64,000 nt of DNA from CAIYOL01 sp964494805 (GTDB lineage: Bacteria > Planctomycetota > Phycisphaerae > Sedimentisphaerales > Anaerobacaceae), in contig CAZBST010000007.1 of assembly GCA_964494805.1 (NCBI GenBank), positions 1-64,000 on the forward strand, read 5' to 3'. The notes beneath the pieces were generated by a model, which was not told the origin of the DNA, searched no databases, and worked only from the letters and a program-made list of their open reading frames with translations. The first letter of the stretch is position 1. Every line of letters starts with the position of its first letter. Below, in pieces: positions 52,979 through 60,985 of this stretch. The position numbers were made by a program, and so were the translations under genes.

Positions 52979-53944
52979 TTACTTTGCCTGTTTAAAATTC
53001 TCTATAATTACTCGCAGCGCCTCGTCCAGACTTGTTTTGGGCTCCCAGCTGGTCATCTTTTTTATTCGCTCAAGGTTCGGCACACGCCGCATCATATCTT
53101 CGATAGGCCTGCCGTAGGCTTCTTCGTATGACACAAATTCCTTTTTGCTTTTGCTGTTGGTCATCTCAATAATTTTATCAGCAAGACTTTCGATGGCAAT
53201 CTCTTCACTTGAGCCGATGTTATACACCTTTCCCGCTGCCCCCTCACAGTTCATCAAACCTATGACTGCCTCGACAAGGTCTTCCACATAACAAAAGCAT
53301 CGCTTTTGCCGGCCTGTGCCATATATCAAAACCGGCTCATTCCTTAATGCTCTTTGAACAAAACGAGGCACCACCATTCCGTATTGACCTGTTTGTCTTG
53401 GCCCGATTGTATTAAAGAACCTGCCGATTATCACGTCCAATTTATACTGTTGATGGAAAGCCAGACCCAGAAATTCGTCTATCGCCTTACTACAGGCGTA
53501 TGACCATCGTGACATTCGTGTGCTGCCGAGCACAATGTCGTCGTCTTCGCGGAAGGGCACTGTTTCATTTTTCCCGTAAACTTCGCTGCTTGAAGCAATC
53601 AGGATTTTTTTGCCGAACTTATTGGCCGTCTCTAGCACCACCTCGGTGCCGCCGATATTGGTTTCTATCGTATGGACCGGCCTATCGGCTATCAATTTGA
53701 CGCCGACAGCCGCAGCTAAATGAAAGACTACATCGCATTGCTCTGTCAAAGATTCCATCAATTCAACATTGCGAATGTCGCCTTCGACAAAGTCAAAGTA
53801 GGAATGTTTCCTGATGCCTTCGATATTTTTTAAGCTACCGGTACTGAGATTATCAATAACTGCTACATTATGCCCGTCTCTCAGTAGCCGCTCTGCCAGA
53901 TGTGAACCTATAAATCCTGCCCCGCCTGTAATAAGCCCTTTCAT
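52979..53944 (-). CDS. NAD-dependent epimerase/dehydratase, UDP-glucuronate decarboxylase/epimerase-like
   Basis: A 321-residue extended SDR: KGLITGGAGFIGSHLAERLL, VEGDIRNVELMES, FHLAAAVGVKLIADRPVHTIETNIGGTEVVLE (in parts), ASSSEVYGKNETVPFREDDDIVLGSTRMSRWSYACSKAID (YxxxK-like), GRFFNTIGPRQTGQYGMVVPRFVQRAL. The stretch around VGVKLI is shared with SDRs acting on UDP-glucuronate; the exact reaction is not certain. ATG at 53944 has GAGG six bases upstream. It is the first gene of the minus-strand polysaccharide locus as transcribed. Confidence 0.83.
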   Translation of the reverse strand: MKGLITGGAGFIGSHLAERLLRDGHNVAVIDNLSTGSLKNIEGIRKHSYFDFVEGDIRNVELMESLTEQCDVVFHLAAAVGVKLIADRPVHTIETNIGGTEVVLETANKFGKKILIASSSEVYGKNETVPFREDDDIVLGSTRMSRWSYACSKAIDEFLGLAFHQQYKLDVIIGRFFNTIGPRQTGQYGMVVPRFVQRALRNEPVLIYGTGRQKRCFCYVEDLVEAVIGLMNCEGAAGKVYNIGSSEEIAIESLADKIIEMTNSKSKKEFVSYEEAYGRPIEDMMRRVPNLERIKKMTSWEPKTSLDEALRVIIENFKQAK

Positions 53945-54367
53945 ATAGGCCTCAATAAGTAAATAATCAACTTTGACAGACTCCGTCCCCGTCGGCTGCG
54001 CCAGAGAAACAAGCACATCCTGAGCATTTTATCAAGTTTTTGGGACAGTCTCTTCTCTTATCAGAAGTCAGTTCGTGCGAATTTACTCGCCGACACTCTT
54101 ACATAAGTATCGGCAAATAAAGGAGATAGCTTTAGTCAGACACGCTCCTGCCTGTTGTTATTAGCCAATTTTACGGCAAAAATTATACGTGCTTAGCATT
54201 CTGTAAGTTCACATCTATTGCCCTTGAGTAAAGTACTGCTGCGCCCCCTTCCCTTAATGTTAAAAAGGCCGTTTTTATCGGTCTTATCTTCGGGATTCGA
54301 AAAAAAGAGGATATTGAGGTGGTATGGCTTTTACGGCAAATTCTTTTTTTGATTTTTACTCCTTGTT
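53945..54367. other. noncoding region, start of the polysaccharide locus
   Basis: About 420 bases between two minus-strand genes. No ORF, tRNA or clear repeat can be recognised. It should hold the promoter of the long minus-strand transcript beginning at 53944 and the terminator of the gene at 54368, but neither stands out beyond AT-rich stretches. Confidence 0.4.
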
Positions 54368-55168
54368 CTACTGGCCATAATAGGAACAGTATGTCTTATC
54401 GGTTTCCCAGATTGTTACGCAATGCAGCACCGCTTCGCCGAATTTACCTGCCAGCTTCTCCCACGCAAAAGTTGCGATATTCTCTACGGTCGGAACCGCT
54501 TTGGCAAAATACGGCACATCTACGTTCAAATTCTTGTGGTCAACCACTTTTATAAGCTCATCATCCACTACTTTTTCAAAATCGCTGATACAAAGATTAT
54601 TCTCTCCTGCCGGCCTTTTTATCGTAACCTCAACGACATAATTATGCCCATGACCGGCCGGATTTGCACATTTGCCGAAGACCTCCCGATTGTGTTCATC
54701 CGAAAAATCATCGTTCCAAAGCTTATGTGTCGCCGCAAATTCAAATTTCTCACTAAAATAGCTCATCTCGCAGTCTCCGCAGTCAATCGCAATCTTTCTG
54801 AAAGGATTCATCGCCAGGCTCAAGTTATTCAACCTTGCCGTTCCGAATTTATCAGCCAATTGTTCCTGCGCCGATTTTAAAAGTTTTGTTATTTCTGGAA
54901 ATCCGATATGTCTGCCCTGACGAAAGTCTTTTCTTATCTGCCGGGCGAAAATCGGCACAACATATTTCCGCACCCTCTCGTCGACATCATTTACGTTGAT
55001 GACAAATCCCGTAGCCGGGGCAACCTCACCGACCAGCGCAACAGTCAATTCGAAAAATATTGACAGCCCTTCGCCTGCCGGTTTTGATGCAAACGAGTTA
55101 AGACCGATACTGTCTTCCGGCAAGAAAGGATTAATCGAAAACCGCACCAGCCTTGATAGTTTATGCAT
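54368..55168 (-). CDS. PTPS/QueD-family protein with two T-fold domains
   Basis: A 266-residue protein with two tunnel-fold units. The C-terminal one (~145-265) holds the active site: FAATHKLWNDDFSDEHN, CANPAGHGHNY (Cys-x5-His-Gly-His) and VPTVENIATFAWEKL. That spacing matches 6-pyruvoyltetrahydropterin synthase rather than QueD, which has Cys-x3-His-Gly-His. The N-terminal ~140 residues keep the fold pattern (ALVGEVAPATGFVINVNDVDERV) but lack the metal His and Cys, so it is probably structural. Together with folE just upstream (14 bases) it probably makes a pterin or queuosine precursor from GTP. Confidence 0.85.
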   Translation of the reverse strand: MHKLSRLVRFSINPFLPEDSIGLNSFASKPAGEGLSIFFELTVALVGEVAPATGFVINVNDVDERVRKYVVPIFARQIRKDFRQGRHIGFPEITKLLKSAQEQLADKFGTARLNNLSLAMNPFRKIAIDCGDCEMSYFSEKFEFAATHKLWNDDFSDEHNREVFGKCANPAGHGHNYVVEVTIKRPAGENNLCISDFEKVVDDELIKVVDHKNLNVDVPYFAKAVPTVENIATFAWEKLAGKFGEAVLHCVTIWETDKTYCSYYGQ

Positions 55169-55182
55169 AAACAGGAGACCTT

Positions 55183-55770
55183 TTATCTGTTACCTTTATG
55201 CATCAAACTCATAATCTCACCTCGGCTTTTTGGGTCTCTCTTAAATATCCCGCGCAGCGCCGAAGTTACCATCACCGAGCCGGGCTTCTTAATCCCTCGA
55301 ATGGTCATACAGCTATGCGATGCCTCCAGCACCACTGCAGTACCCCGTGGCTCAAGGCTATCCATTATAAAATCAGCTATCTGGCCCGTAAGTCTCTCCT
55401 GGGTCTGCAGTCGCCGGGCAAAGCAATCCACAATACGGGCAAGCTTGCTGACCCCAAGTATGTCACCGCTCGGCAAATATGCAACATGAGCTGAACCGAT
55501 GAACGGCATCAGATGATGCTCGCAAATACTGTAAAAAGGTATGTCACGCAGCAAAACTATCTCGTCGTAGTCCTCGGTAAAAACACTGCGGAGATGCTGT
55601 TCGGGGTCCTCACGCATCCCGGCCAGCAGCTCGGCATACATTTTTGCTACTCGCGTTGGTGTCCCCTTTAGTCCCTGACGTCCAACGTTTTCTCCTACAG
55701 CCAAAAGTATTTCTTTGACCGCTTTCTCAATCCTTTCGATGTCCACTTTTGCCTTATTTTTTGAACGCAT
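55183..55770 (-). CDS. folE: GTP cyclohydrolase I
   Basis: A 195-residue enzyme making 7,8-dihydroneopterin triphosphate from GTP. Motifs: GLKGTPTRVAKMYAELLAG, FYSICEHHLMPFIGSAHVAYLPSG (zinc Cys and His), ILGVSKLARIVDCFARRLQTQERLTGQIADFI (in parts), EASHSCMTIRGIKKPGS (second zinc Cys). The ATG at 55770 is preferred over a TTG at 55794 that overlaps the aminopeptidase gene. It feeds the PTPS/QueD-like protein downstream. Confidence 0.94.
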   Translation of the reverse strand: MRSKNKAKVDIERIEKAVKEILLAVGENVGRQGLKGTPTRVAKMYAELLAGMREDPEQHLRSVFTEDYDEIVLLRDIPFYSICEHHLMPFIGSAHVAYLPSGDILGVSKLARIVDCFARRLQTQERLTGQIADFIMDSLEPRGTAVVLEASHSCMTIRGIKKPGSVMVTSALRGIFKRDPKSRGEIMSLMHKGNR

Positions 55771-55783
55771 ATCCTTCACCCTT

Positions 55784-57316
55784 TTACCTGGCAATATTCA
55801 TAAGATAAGTAGTCAGCAGCCGCACACCGAACCCGCTCGCGCCTTCCGTCGTGTATCCCGCGGTATTGTCGAACATTTCCACGCCTGCGATATCCAGATG
55901 AACCCACTTTGCATTACCTGTAAACTGCCTCAAAAAAGCTGCTGCAGTGCACGCCCCGCCAAATTTGCTGCCGATATTTTTCAAGTCGGCTATTTTGCTT
56001 TTCATTTCCTCTGCATACTCATCACCGCTCGGCATAGGCCAGACTTTCTCTCCGCTTTCTTCTGCTGCTGTTTGTAGTTGTTTCATTAGTTTCTCATTGT
56101 TTCCCATCAACCCGGCCATATACCTGCCCAAAGCAACTCTGCAGGCGCCGGTTAACGTCGCTATGTCAATGATAACATTGCAGTTCTGCGCAGCAGCATA
56201 TGCGAGGGCGTCGCAGAGTATCATTCTGCCTTCAGCGTCGGTATTCAACACCTCGACGGTCTTGCCGCTGAATGTGGTGATAATATCGCCGGGCCGATAG
56301 CTCGCCCCGCTTGGTAAATTTTCTGCCGATGGAATTATCCCCATAACGTTGAGCGGCAGTTTTAATTCCGCCACCGCCTTCATCGTCCCCAAGACGGCGA
56401 TTCCGCCGGTTTTATCCAACTTCATCTCATCCATACTGGCGGATGGTTTTATGCTTATCCCTCCGGAATCGAAAGTTATCGCTTTGCCAACCAGAGCAAT
56501 TGCGGGCCGACCCTTCGCTGCTTTACCGCCTGGACTGTATTTCAAAACAATAAATCTGGGAGGACTTTTAGATCCGGAACCTACTGCCAGCACTCCCCCC
56601 ATGCCCTTTGCAGCCATTTGCTTTTCATCAAAAACCGTACAGGACAGGCCCGCTGTGGTTTTTGCCACCCTTTTTGCCTCTGCTGCAAGTACCGATGGAT
56701 TTATTATATTGGCCGGCCGATTCGCCAGCGTCCGGGCATAGCTTTGTGCTTTGCCGATAATAACTCCGCTCGAAAGGCCTTTGTTTAACTTTATTATCTC
56801 TGCCGAATCAGAATCTATTACTTCAACGCCGAGCGAATTCAAACGCCCATTTTTGTCTTCAGTAACAAACTCATCATAGTAATAGCTGCCGAGATATGTT
56901 CCCTCAGCCATAGCTCTGCCCATCGCGGCTAAATCGAACCTTCCATCAAATGCTCGATGCAAGGCTAAGTCGAGAGTTTCCGCCTTTATTTCCACCGACT
57001 TCTTTGCTGCATTGGCCGCCGCTTTACGGACCGTATCAAGTGTCACCTTCTTTTTCTCGCCTAAACCAACCAGCAGAACCCTCTTGGCTCCTATGCCATC
57101 GTTGCCGTAAACGACGGCGCTGGTTCCCTCCTTGCCTTTGAAATCACCCAGCTTTATAACCTGTTTAATGGCGCCGCCGAGCTTCCGGTCAAGCTCTGCG
57201 TTTAATTTGTCCAGACCTTTGGCTTCGCTGAAATGCCCTACGGCAAGCAAATCTGTTTCGCACTTGCTGAAATCAATCTTACGCACTTTTAGTTCGACAT
57301 CAATAATTTCTTTCAT
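55784..57316 (-). CDS. pepA: leucyl (cytosol) aminopeptidase, M17 family
   Basis: A 510-residue M17 aminopeptidase. The C-terminal catalytic half carries LVGKAITFDSGGISIKPSASMDEMKLDKTGG (metal Lys and Asp), PLNVMGIIPSAENLPSG, and NTDAEGRMILCDAL, the family signature. The N-terminal ~150 residues (FDGRFDLAAMGRAMAEGTYLGSYYYDE) are the usual nonconserved half. It removes N-terminal residues from peptides. Its stop overlaps the alternative folE start; the start ATG at 57316 has no strong ribosome binding site. Confidence 0.95.
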   Translation of the reverse strand: MKEIIDVELKVRKIDFSKCETDLLAVGHFSEAKGLDKLNAELDRKLGGAIKQVIKLGDFKGKEGTSAVVYGNDGIGAKRVLLVGLGEKKKVTLDTVRKAAANAAKKSVEIKAETLDLALHRAFDGRFDLAAMGRAMAEGTYLGSYYYDEFVTEDKNGRLNSLGVEVIDSDSAEIIKLNKGLSSGVIIGKAQSYARTLANRPANIINPSVLAAEAKRVAKTTAGLSCTVFDEKQMAAKGMGGVLAVGSGSKSPPRFIVLKYSPGGKAAKGRPAIALVGKAITFDSGGISIKPSASMDEMKLDKTGGIAVLGTMKAVAELKLPLNVMGIIPSAENLPSGASYRPGDIITTFSGKTVEVLNTDAEGRMILCDALAYAAAQNCNVIIDIATLTGACRVALGRYMAGLMGNNEKLMKQLQTAAEESGEKVWPMPSGDEYAEEMKSKIADLKNIGSKFGGACTAAAFLRQFTGNAKWVHLDIAGVEMFDNTAGYTTEGASGFGVRLLTTYLMNIAR

Positions 57317-57377
57317 CTTTGTTAATCCTTATCCGGTATTCGATAATTACTATTTACCAATTACCTTTCACTATTTA

Positions 57378-58500
57378 CTAATTTTTCGATTCCCTATTTT
57401 TATTTTTGACCCTATATCTCAAGTAGCTTTCAATAAAGCCGTCAAGGTCTCCGTTCAGCACCGCATCCACATTGCCCGTCTGGAGGTTTGTTCGATGGTC
57501 CTTAACCATCTGGTAAGGCTGCAGCACATAGCTTCGTATCTGATTTCCCCAAGCTATTTCACCTTTATCGCTGTATAGTTTTGCAAGTTCGGCATTGCGC
57601 TTTTGCTGTTCGAGCATATATAGCTTGCTCTTTAGCATCTTCATTGCCTCCGCCTTGTTGCGATGCTGACTTCGGTCGTTCTGGCACTGCACCGCAACAC
57701 CTGTGGGTATATGTACAATTCTGACTGCCGAGCTTACTTTGTTGACGTGCTGGCCGCCCGCTCCGCTTGCACGATAGTAATCTATTTTGAGGTCATCCTC
57801 TTTTATATCGATGTCAACATCCTCGGACTCAGGTAAACAATCAACCGCTGCAAAGCTCGTATGGCGTCTCTTGTTGGCGTCAAATGGGCTTATTCGCACT
57901 AATCTGTGAACGCCCATTTCGCAGGAAAGCCTGCCGAATGCAAACGGCCCGCTTACCTTCAGCGTCACTGACCGGATACCGGCCTCTTCACCGGGAGAAA
58001 TATCAAGCTCCTCGACCTTGTATTTTTTTGTTTCGAAATACCGCCCATACATCCGCAGCAGCATACTGACCCAGTCGCAGCTTTCTGTCCCCCCGGCCCC
58101 CGCGTGAATGCTGAAAAAGCAGTTCTTCACATCATCCTGTCCGCACAATAGCCCCTCCAGTTCGATTTGTTCACATCGCTTTACCAGTTGTGCCAAATCA
58201 TTTTCTAATTGTTCCAGCTCTTCTCTGTCCGATTCAGCCGCTGCCATATCGAACAGCTCCGCCAAATCTTTAACCTCGCGGGATAGCTCCTCCACCGGCT
58301 CGATTATTGATTTAAGTGCGCTTAAATGAGAGACCACCGATTGGGCTGAATCGGGATTGTCCCAGAACCCAGGCTTGGCCATTTTCTCTTCTAATTGCGC
58401 CAGTCGTGCCTTCTTGCTGGGCAAATCAAAGCCAGTCCCGGATTTTTTCGACCCGGGCCAACAACTCTGTTATTGTAGATTTTAATTCTGCAGTTTCCAT
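57378..58500 (-). CDS. prfB: peptide chain release factor 2, with +1 programmed frameshift
   Basis: RF2 of 373 residues produced by a frameshift. The first frame starts at ATG 58500 (METAELKSTITELL) and ends at RDWL followed by UGA (58426-58428). The second frame continues DLPSKKARLAQLEEKMAKPGFWD to the end at 57378. SPF for stop-codon reading appears in VRISPFDANKRRHTSF; GGQ in SGAGGQHVNKVSSAVR. RF2 ends at UGA and UAA; reading past the UGA happens when RF2 is low. Annotated single-frame (TTG at 58424) the protein would lose its N-terminal domain. 5' region carries no other gene. Confidence 0.93.
58422..58440 (-). promoter_or_regulatory. prfB +1 frameshift site (CTT TGA)
   Basis: On the minus strand the sequence reads CGG GAC TGG CTT TGA TTT GCC: the tRNA on CUU slips one base forward onto UUU, so UGA is skipped and GAT (Asp) is read next. 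A purine-rich element upstream (CGGGA) could serve as the internal Shine-Dalgarno, weaker than the AGGGGG of E. coli and placed slightly differently. The frameshift is the classical autoregulation of RF2 and is found in most bacteria. Confidence 0.9.
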
Positions 58501-58556
58501 CTGATGTGCGTTTATATCACATCCTATCACGATACGCAATCAGATAATCCGCTTAG

Positions 58557-58672
58557 CCCCGCCAACACCTTGGCGGGGTTCGCAGTTTCGGTTAGCCCTG
58601 CCGCTTGCGGCAGGGGTTATTGTGCAGAGGGGACGGCAATCTCAAAAATTTTAGCCCCCTGCATCGCAGGGG
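58557..58672. repeat. cluster of three GC-rich hairpins
   Basis: Three perfect inverted repeats in a row: CCCCGCCAA-CACC-TTGGCGGGG (58557-58578), CCCTGCCGC-TT-GCGGCAGGG (58596-58615) and CCCCTGC-ATC-GCAGGGG (58656-58672). The stems are similar in composition but differ in sequence. They are preceded by TTAGCC in each case (58553, 58592, 58651). They lie just upstream of prfB in an otherwise empty region (58501-58932) and may be REP-like or structured RNA elements. Confidence 0.65.
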
Positions 58673-58803
58673 ATTACTTAGCTAACGACTAATTTGCTGT
58701 TGTGTCCTCCAGTTCGGCCCTCTTTTTTACTTACTCCGTCCTGCGGACTGCGTAATACACTGGTTCCTCATTGCGGCCTCCGGAAGCAACAGCAAACAAA
58801 ATC

Positions 58804-58830
58804 TGTCATTCCCGCGCAAGCAGGAATCCA
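58804..58830 (+). repeat. GTCATTCCCGCG-type palindromic repeat
   Basis: The 27 bases contain GTCATTCCCGCGCAAGCAGG and GAATCCA, the widespread bacterial repeat usually written GTCATTCCCGCGAAAGCGGGAATCCA. The stem here is imperfect (two mismatches). Such elements are common in intergenic regions of Gram-negative genomes and are often linked with REP-associated transposases. No transposase lies nearby. Confidence 0.65.
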
Positions 58831-58932
58831 TTCCTTTTCTTATCATCACCGCACTAGTTGCGGCGGAGGTTATGCCATAGCCAGACCGAGGCCGAGAAGT
58901 AAGAGCGTGGCTAATTCGGGGATAGGGGTGAT

Positions 58933-59847
58933 TTAAGATTCTCCATTTTCAAGCAAGTTGTCATAAAACTTTTTCCTTTCTTCTTTCTGTATTTTTTTAG
59001 CCACATCTAAAGGAAATTGCTTCTCATAATATTCTTTTTCAGATTCCTTTTCAGATAAAGACTTGCTTTGAATTTTTTCGCCTAACCATTGAATATCTTT
59101 GCCTTCTTCTCGATACTCAAATGCAGTTTTTTGTTGAATTATAAAAAAATGCATTTTTGAACTTAATTCTTTACGTAGGTACTTCCAATGCTTAGCAAAA
59201 TGGTGGTCATTTGCACTAGATCCATATATTGTATCTTGTGTTGTGGGGTGATTATGTATGTGAAGTACCAATGAAGATTCACGCATCATACTTAATAATT
59301 TATATTGTTCTTCTTTTTCGGGTTCATAATACACTCTGTCAGGCAGTCCAATATATTTTGAGATATTATTACTTGCTATGCCTTTTGCTCGTAACCAAAC
59401 AGGGTTTCTTTCGAAATCAGATGGGATAAGAACCCAAAAAGCTTCTTCAACACCTTGGAAACCAATTTTTTCACAAGCTTCAGTTAAAATCTCAACGATT
59501 TTTGTCTTGGAAACTTTTAACAATTCAGTATTGGCCTGATATTTATCAAATTGAGATGATATTGCTTCAATCTCGTCTCTGTCGCTTGGTTTCATTTGAA
59601 CTAATAATTCTTTTTCATCTTTAGGAGTGGGATCAAGCTGTTGCATAAAGTATTTTGCAACAATTTTAATATCTTTATCACCCTCTATAAGCGCCCAATA
59701 AAGAAGTCTTTTTTGGTCATCGTTTGAAAGATTATTGAAGAAAATTTTGGACCTGCCTGGATCGCCATAACGGTATAGCGATTCAATTCCATTTTTAAAA
59801 AGAAAGATTTTGTCTCGCAATTCGTCTGTGCTTAGCCTCTTGTCCAT
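58933..59847 (-). CDS. JAMM/RadC-like domain protein
   Basis: A 304-residue, AT-rich, highly charged protein. The N-terminal ~110 residues are helical. The C-terminal half has a JAMM/MPN-type motif: LVLHIHNHPTTQDTIYGSSAND, with His198 and His200 (HNHP as in RadC) and Ser211-x2-Asp214; a glutamate in EEAFWVLI (~134-135) may complete the metal site. Such domains cleave isopeptide or peptide bonds, or are of unknown role (RadC). A short membrane protein gene lies directly upstream, possibly a two-gene module. Base composition is unlike the neighbours, a sign of horizontal gain. Confidence 0.6.
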   Translation of the reverse strand: MDKRLSTDELRDKIFLFKNGIESLYRYGDPGRSKIFFNNLSNDDQKRLLYWALIEGDKDIKIVAKYFMQQLDPTPKDEKELLVQMKPSDRDEIEAISSQFDKYQANTELLKVSKTKIVEILTEACEKIGFQGVEEAFWVLIPSDFERNPVWLRAKGIASNNISKYIGLPDRVYYEPEKEEQYKLLSMMRESSLVLHIHNHPTTQDTIYGSSANDHHFAKHWKYLRKELSSKMHFFIIQQKTAFEYREEGKDIQWLGEKIQSKSLSEKESEKEYYEKQFPLDVAKKIQKEERKKFYDNLLENGES

Positions 59848-59856
59848 TTTAATTTT

Positions 59857-60329
59857 TTACCATCCTATCCAGAAAGTTTTATCTCTTCTTTTAGTATAAG
59901 AATTTCCCATTGCTTCTTCAACACTCTTTAATTCGCCCTTGTTGGTTTCGATGGCTACTGTGTTTTGCGCCAGATCCAAATAGTAACAAGTAGAGAAATT
60001 ACAGAGACCGCTACAGCGACTAAAGCCGAAAATGCTGAGAGCCATGTAGCTGATGCCATTTTTCTGGTATATTGATCAGTTCGCTTGTTTTGAATCCATT
60101 TCTGTATTTGCTCAAATGTTTGGGGATAAGTAAGCGGTATACAATGTATATCGGCGGAATGTTTAGGCAGACCTATAGACTCAGATAGTTTCAATAATTC
60201 CTGACCTTTCTGCTCTTTGGTATTTTTCTTATCTTTTACTATGTGAAGCAATTTCTGTTCGACTTCTTCTATTGTTGGCTCTGATGTCTTACTGTTCTTA
60301 TCCTGACATTCTGATTTTGCTTTGCACAT
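59857..60329 (-). CDS. small membrane protein, probable frameshift, partner of the JAMM-like protein
   Basis: The first frame (60329-59955) encodes 124 residues: acidic coiled N-terminus (EEVEQKLLHIVKDKKNTKEQKGQELLKL, in parts), then a membrane segment WLSAFSALVAVAVSVISLLVTIWIW and stop after RKTQ. A second frame carries on without a stop to 59857 (NTVAIETNKGELKSVEEAMG), just 9 bases before the JAMM-like gene. One extra A in the AAAA run at 59962-59965 would join the two into a ~156-residue protein with a cytoplasmic tail. Either an assembly/genuine frameshift or a -1 programmed site. Function unknown. Confidence 0.5.
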
Positions 60330-60449
60330 TAAATTCTCCTTATGGTTATTAAAGGTACTCTGGTTCAGTTTTTAACGGCCAACAATGCTTATGCAGCCTG
60401 TTTTGGTAAATGCGAAAACCGTCTTTTCATTAGATAACATTATTGCCGA

Positions 60450-60925
60450 TTAAAGTCAGAGAATAAATGGGAAATTGCGTTGAGGTTGCAAAAATCAATC
60501 AAAAGCGCAGCTACCCGCACACCAAAAACGGCTAATTTTAGATTTTTTTACTCCTTTTCTCACAATGAGTTACGAGAACCGAGTGACGAGAGACGATAAC
60601 CTTTTTCGCATCAAACGCGCAAGTCCATCCAATCATAGAGAGACGGTCTCTCTTTAAAGGAATCGCCAATGCCATCCGGCTAACTCAAATAAACATTTAT
60701 CAATAATCAATAATCGATAATCAATCGTCCGTCATAGCGATAGCGAAGATGGATACGAAGGTTGTTTGCGCGGAAGGGGAAAATCAATCAAAATGAACAA
60801 AATTATGCAAAACGAACCCAATTTTAGAAATGCCAAAAATGACTGTAACTTTAGTAACAGCAATGACTACGAACTATGAACAACGAACTATGAACTCTTT
60901 AAAACAAACCCAATCAAACCCAAAT
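60450..60925 (-). repeat. ~480-bp dispersed intergenic repeat, copy 2 (inverted)
   Basis: Matches 14238-14714 in the opposite orientation, anchors: 60812-60830 (AACCCAATTTTAGAAA), 60615-60633 (CGCGCAAGTCCATCCAAT), 60543-60577 (ATTTTTTTACTCCTTTT then GAGTTACGAG) and 60490-60511 (AAAAATCAATCAAAAGCGCAG). It also contains a 17-base perfect palindrome AGAGAGACGGTCTCTCT (60637-60653), placed where copy 1 has the similarly paired AAGGAC...GTCCCTT hairpin. No ORF is shared. It occupies the gap between the small membrane protein and the uronate isomerase-like gene; the remaining 60330-60449 bases show nothing. Confidence 0.7.
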
Positions 60926-60985
60926 AATCTCCCCGCGAAGCGGCTCCGCAATTTTGCATTTTACACTTTGATTTTTAATTTTCTT

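Noticed and set aside
57378..58424. prfB as a single-frame gene from the TTG at 58424
   Set aside because: The N-terminal residues METAELKS...RDWL lie in the other frame just upstream with the classical shift site.
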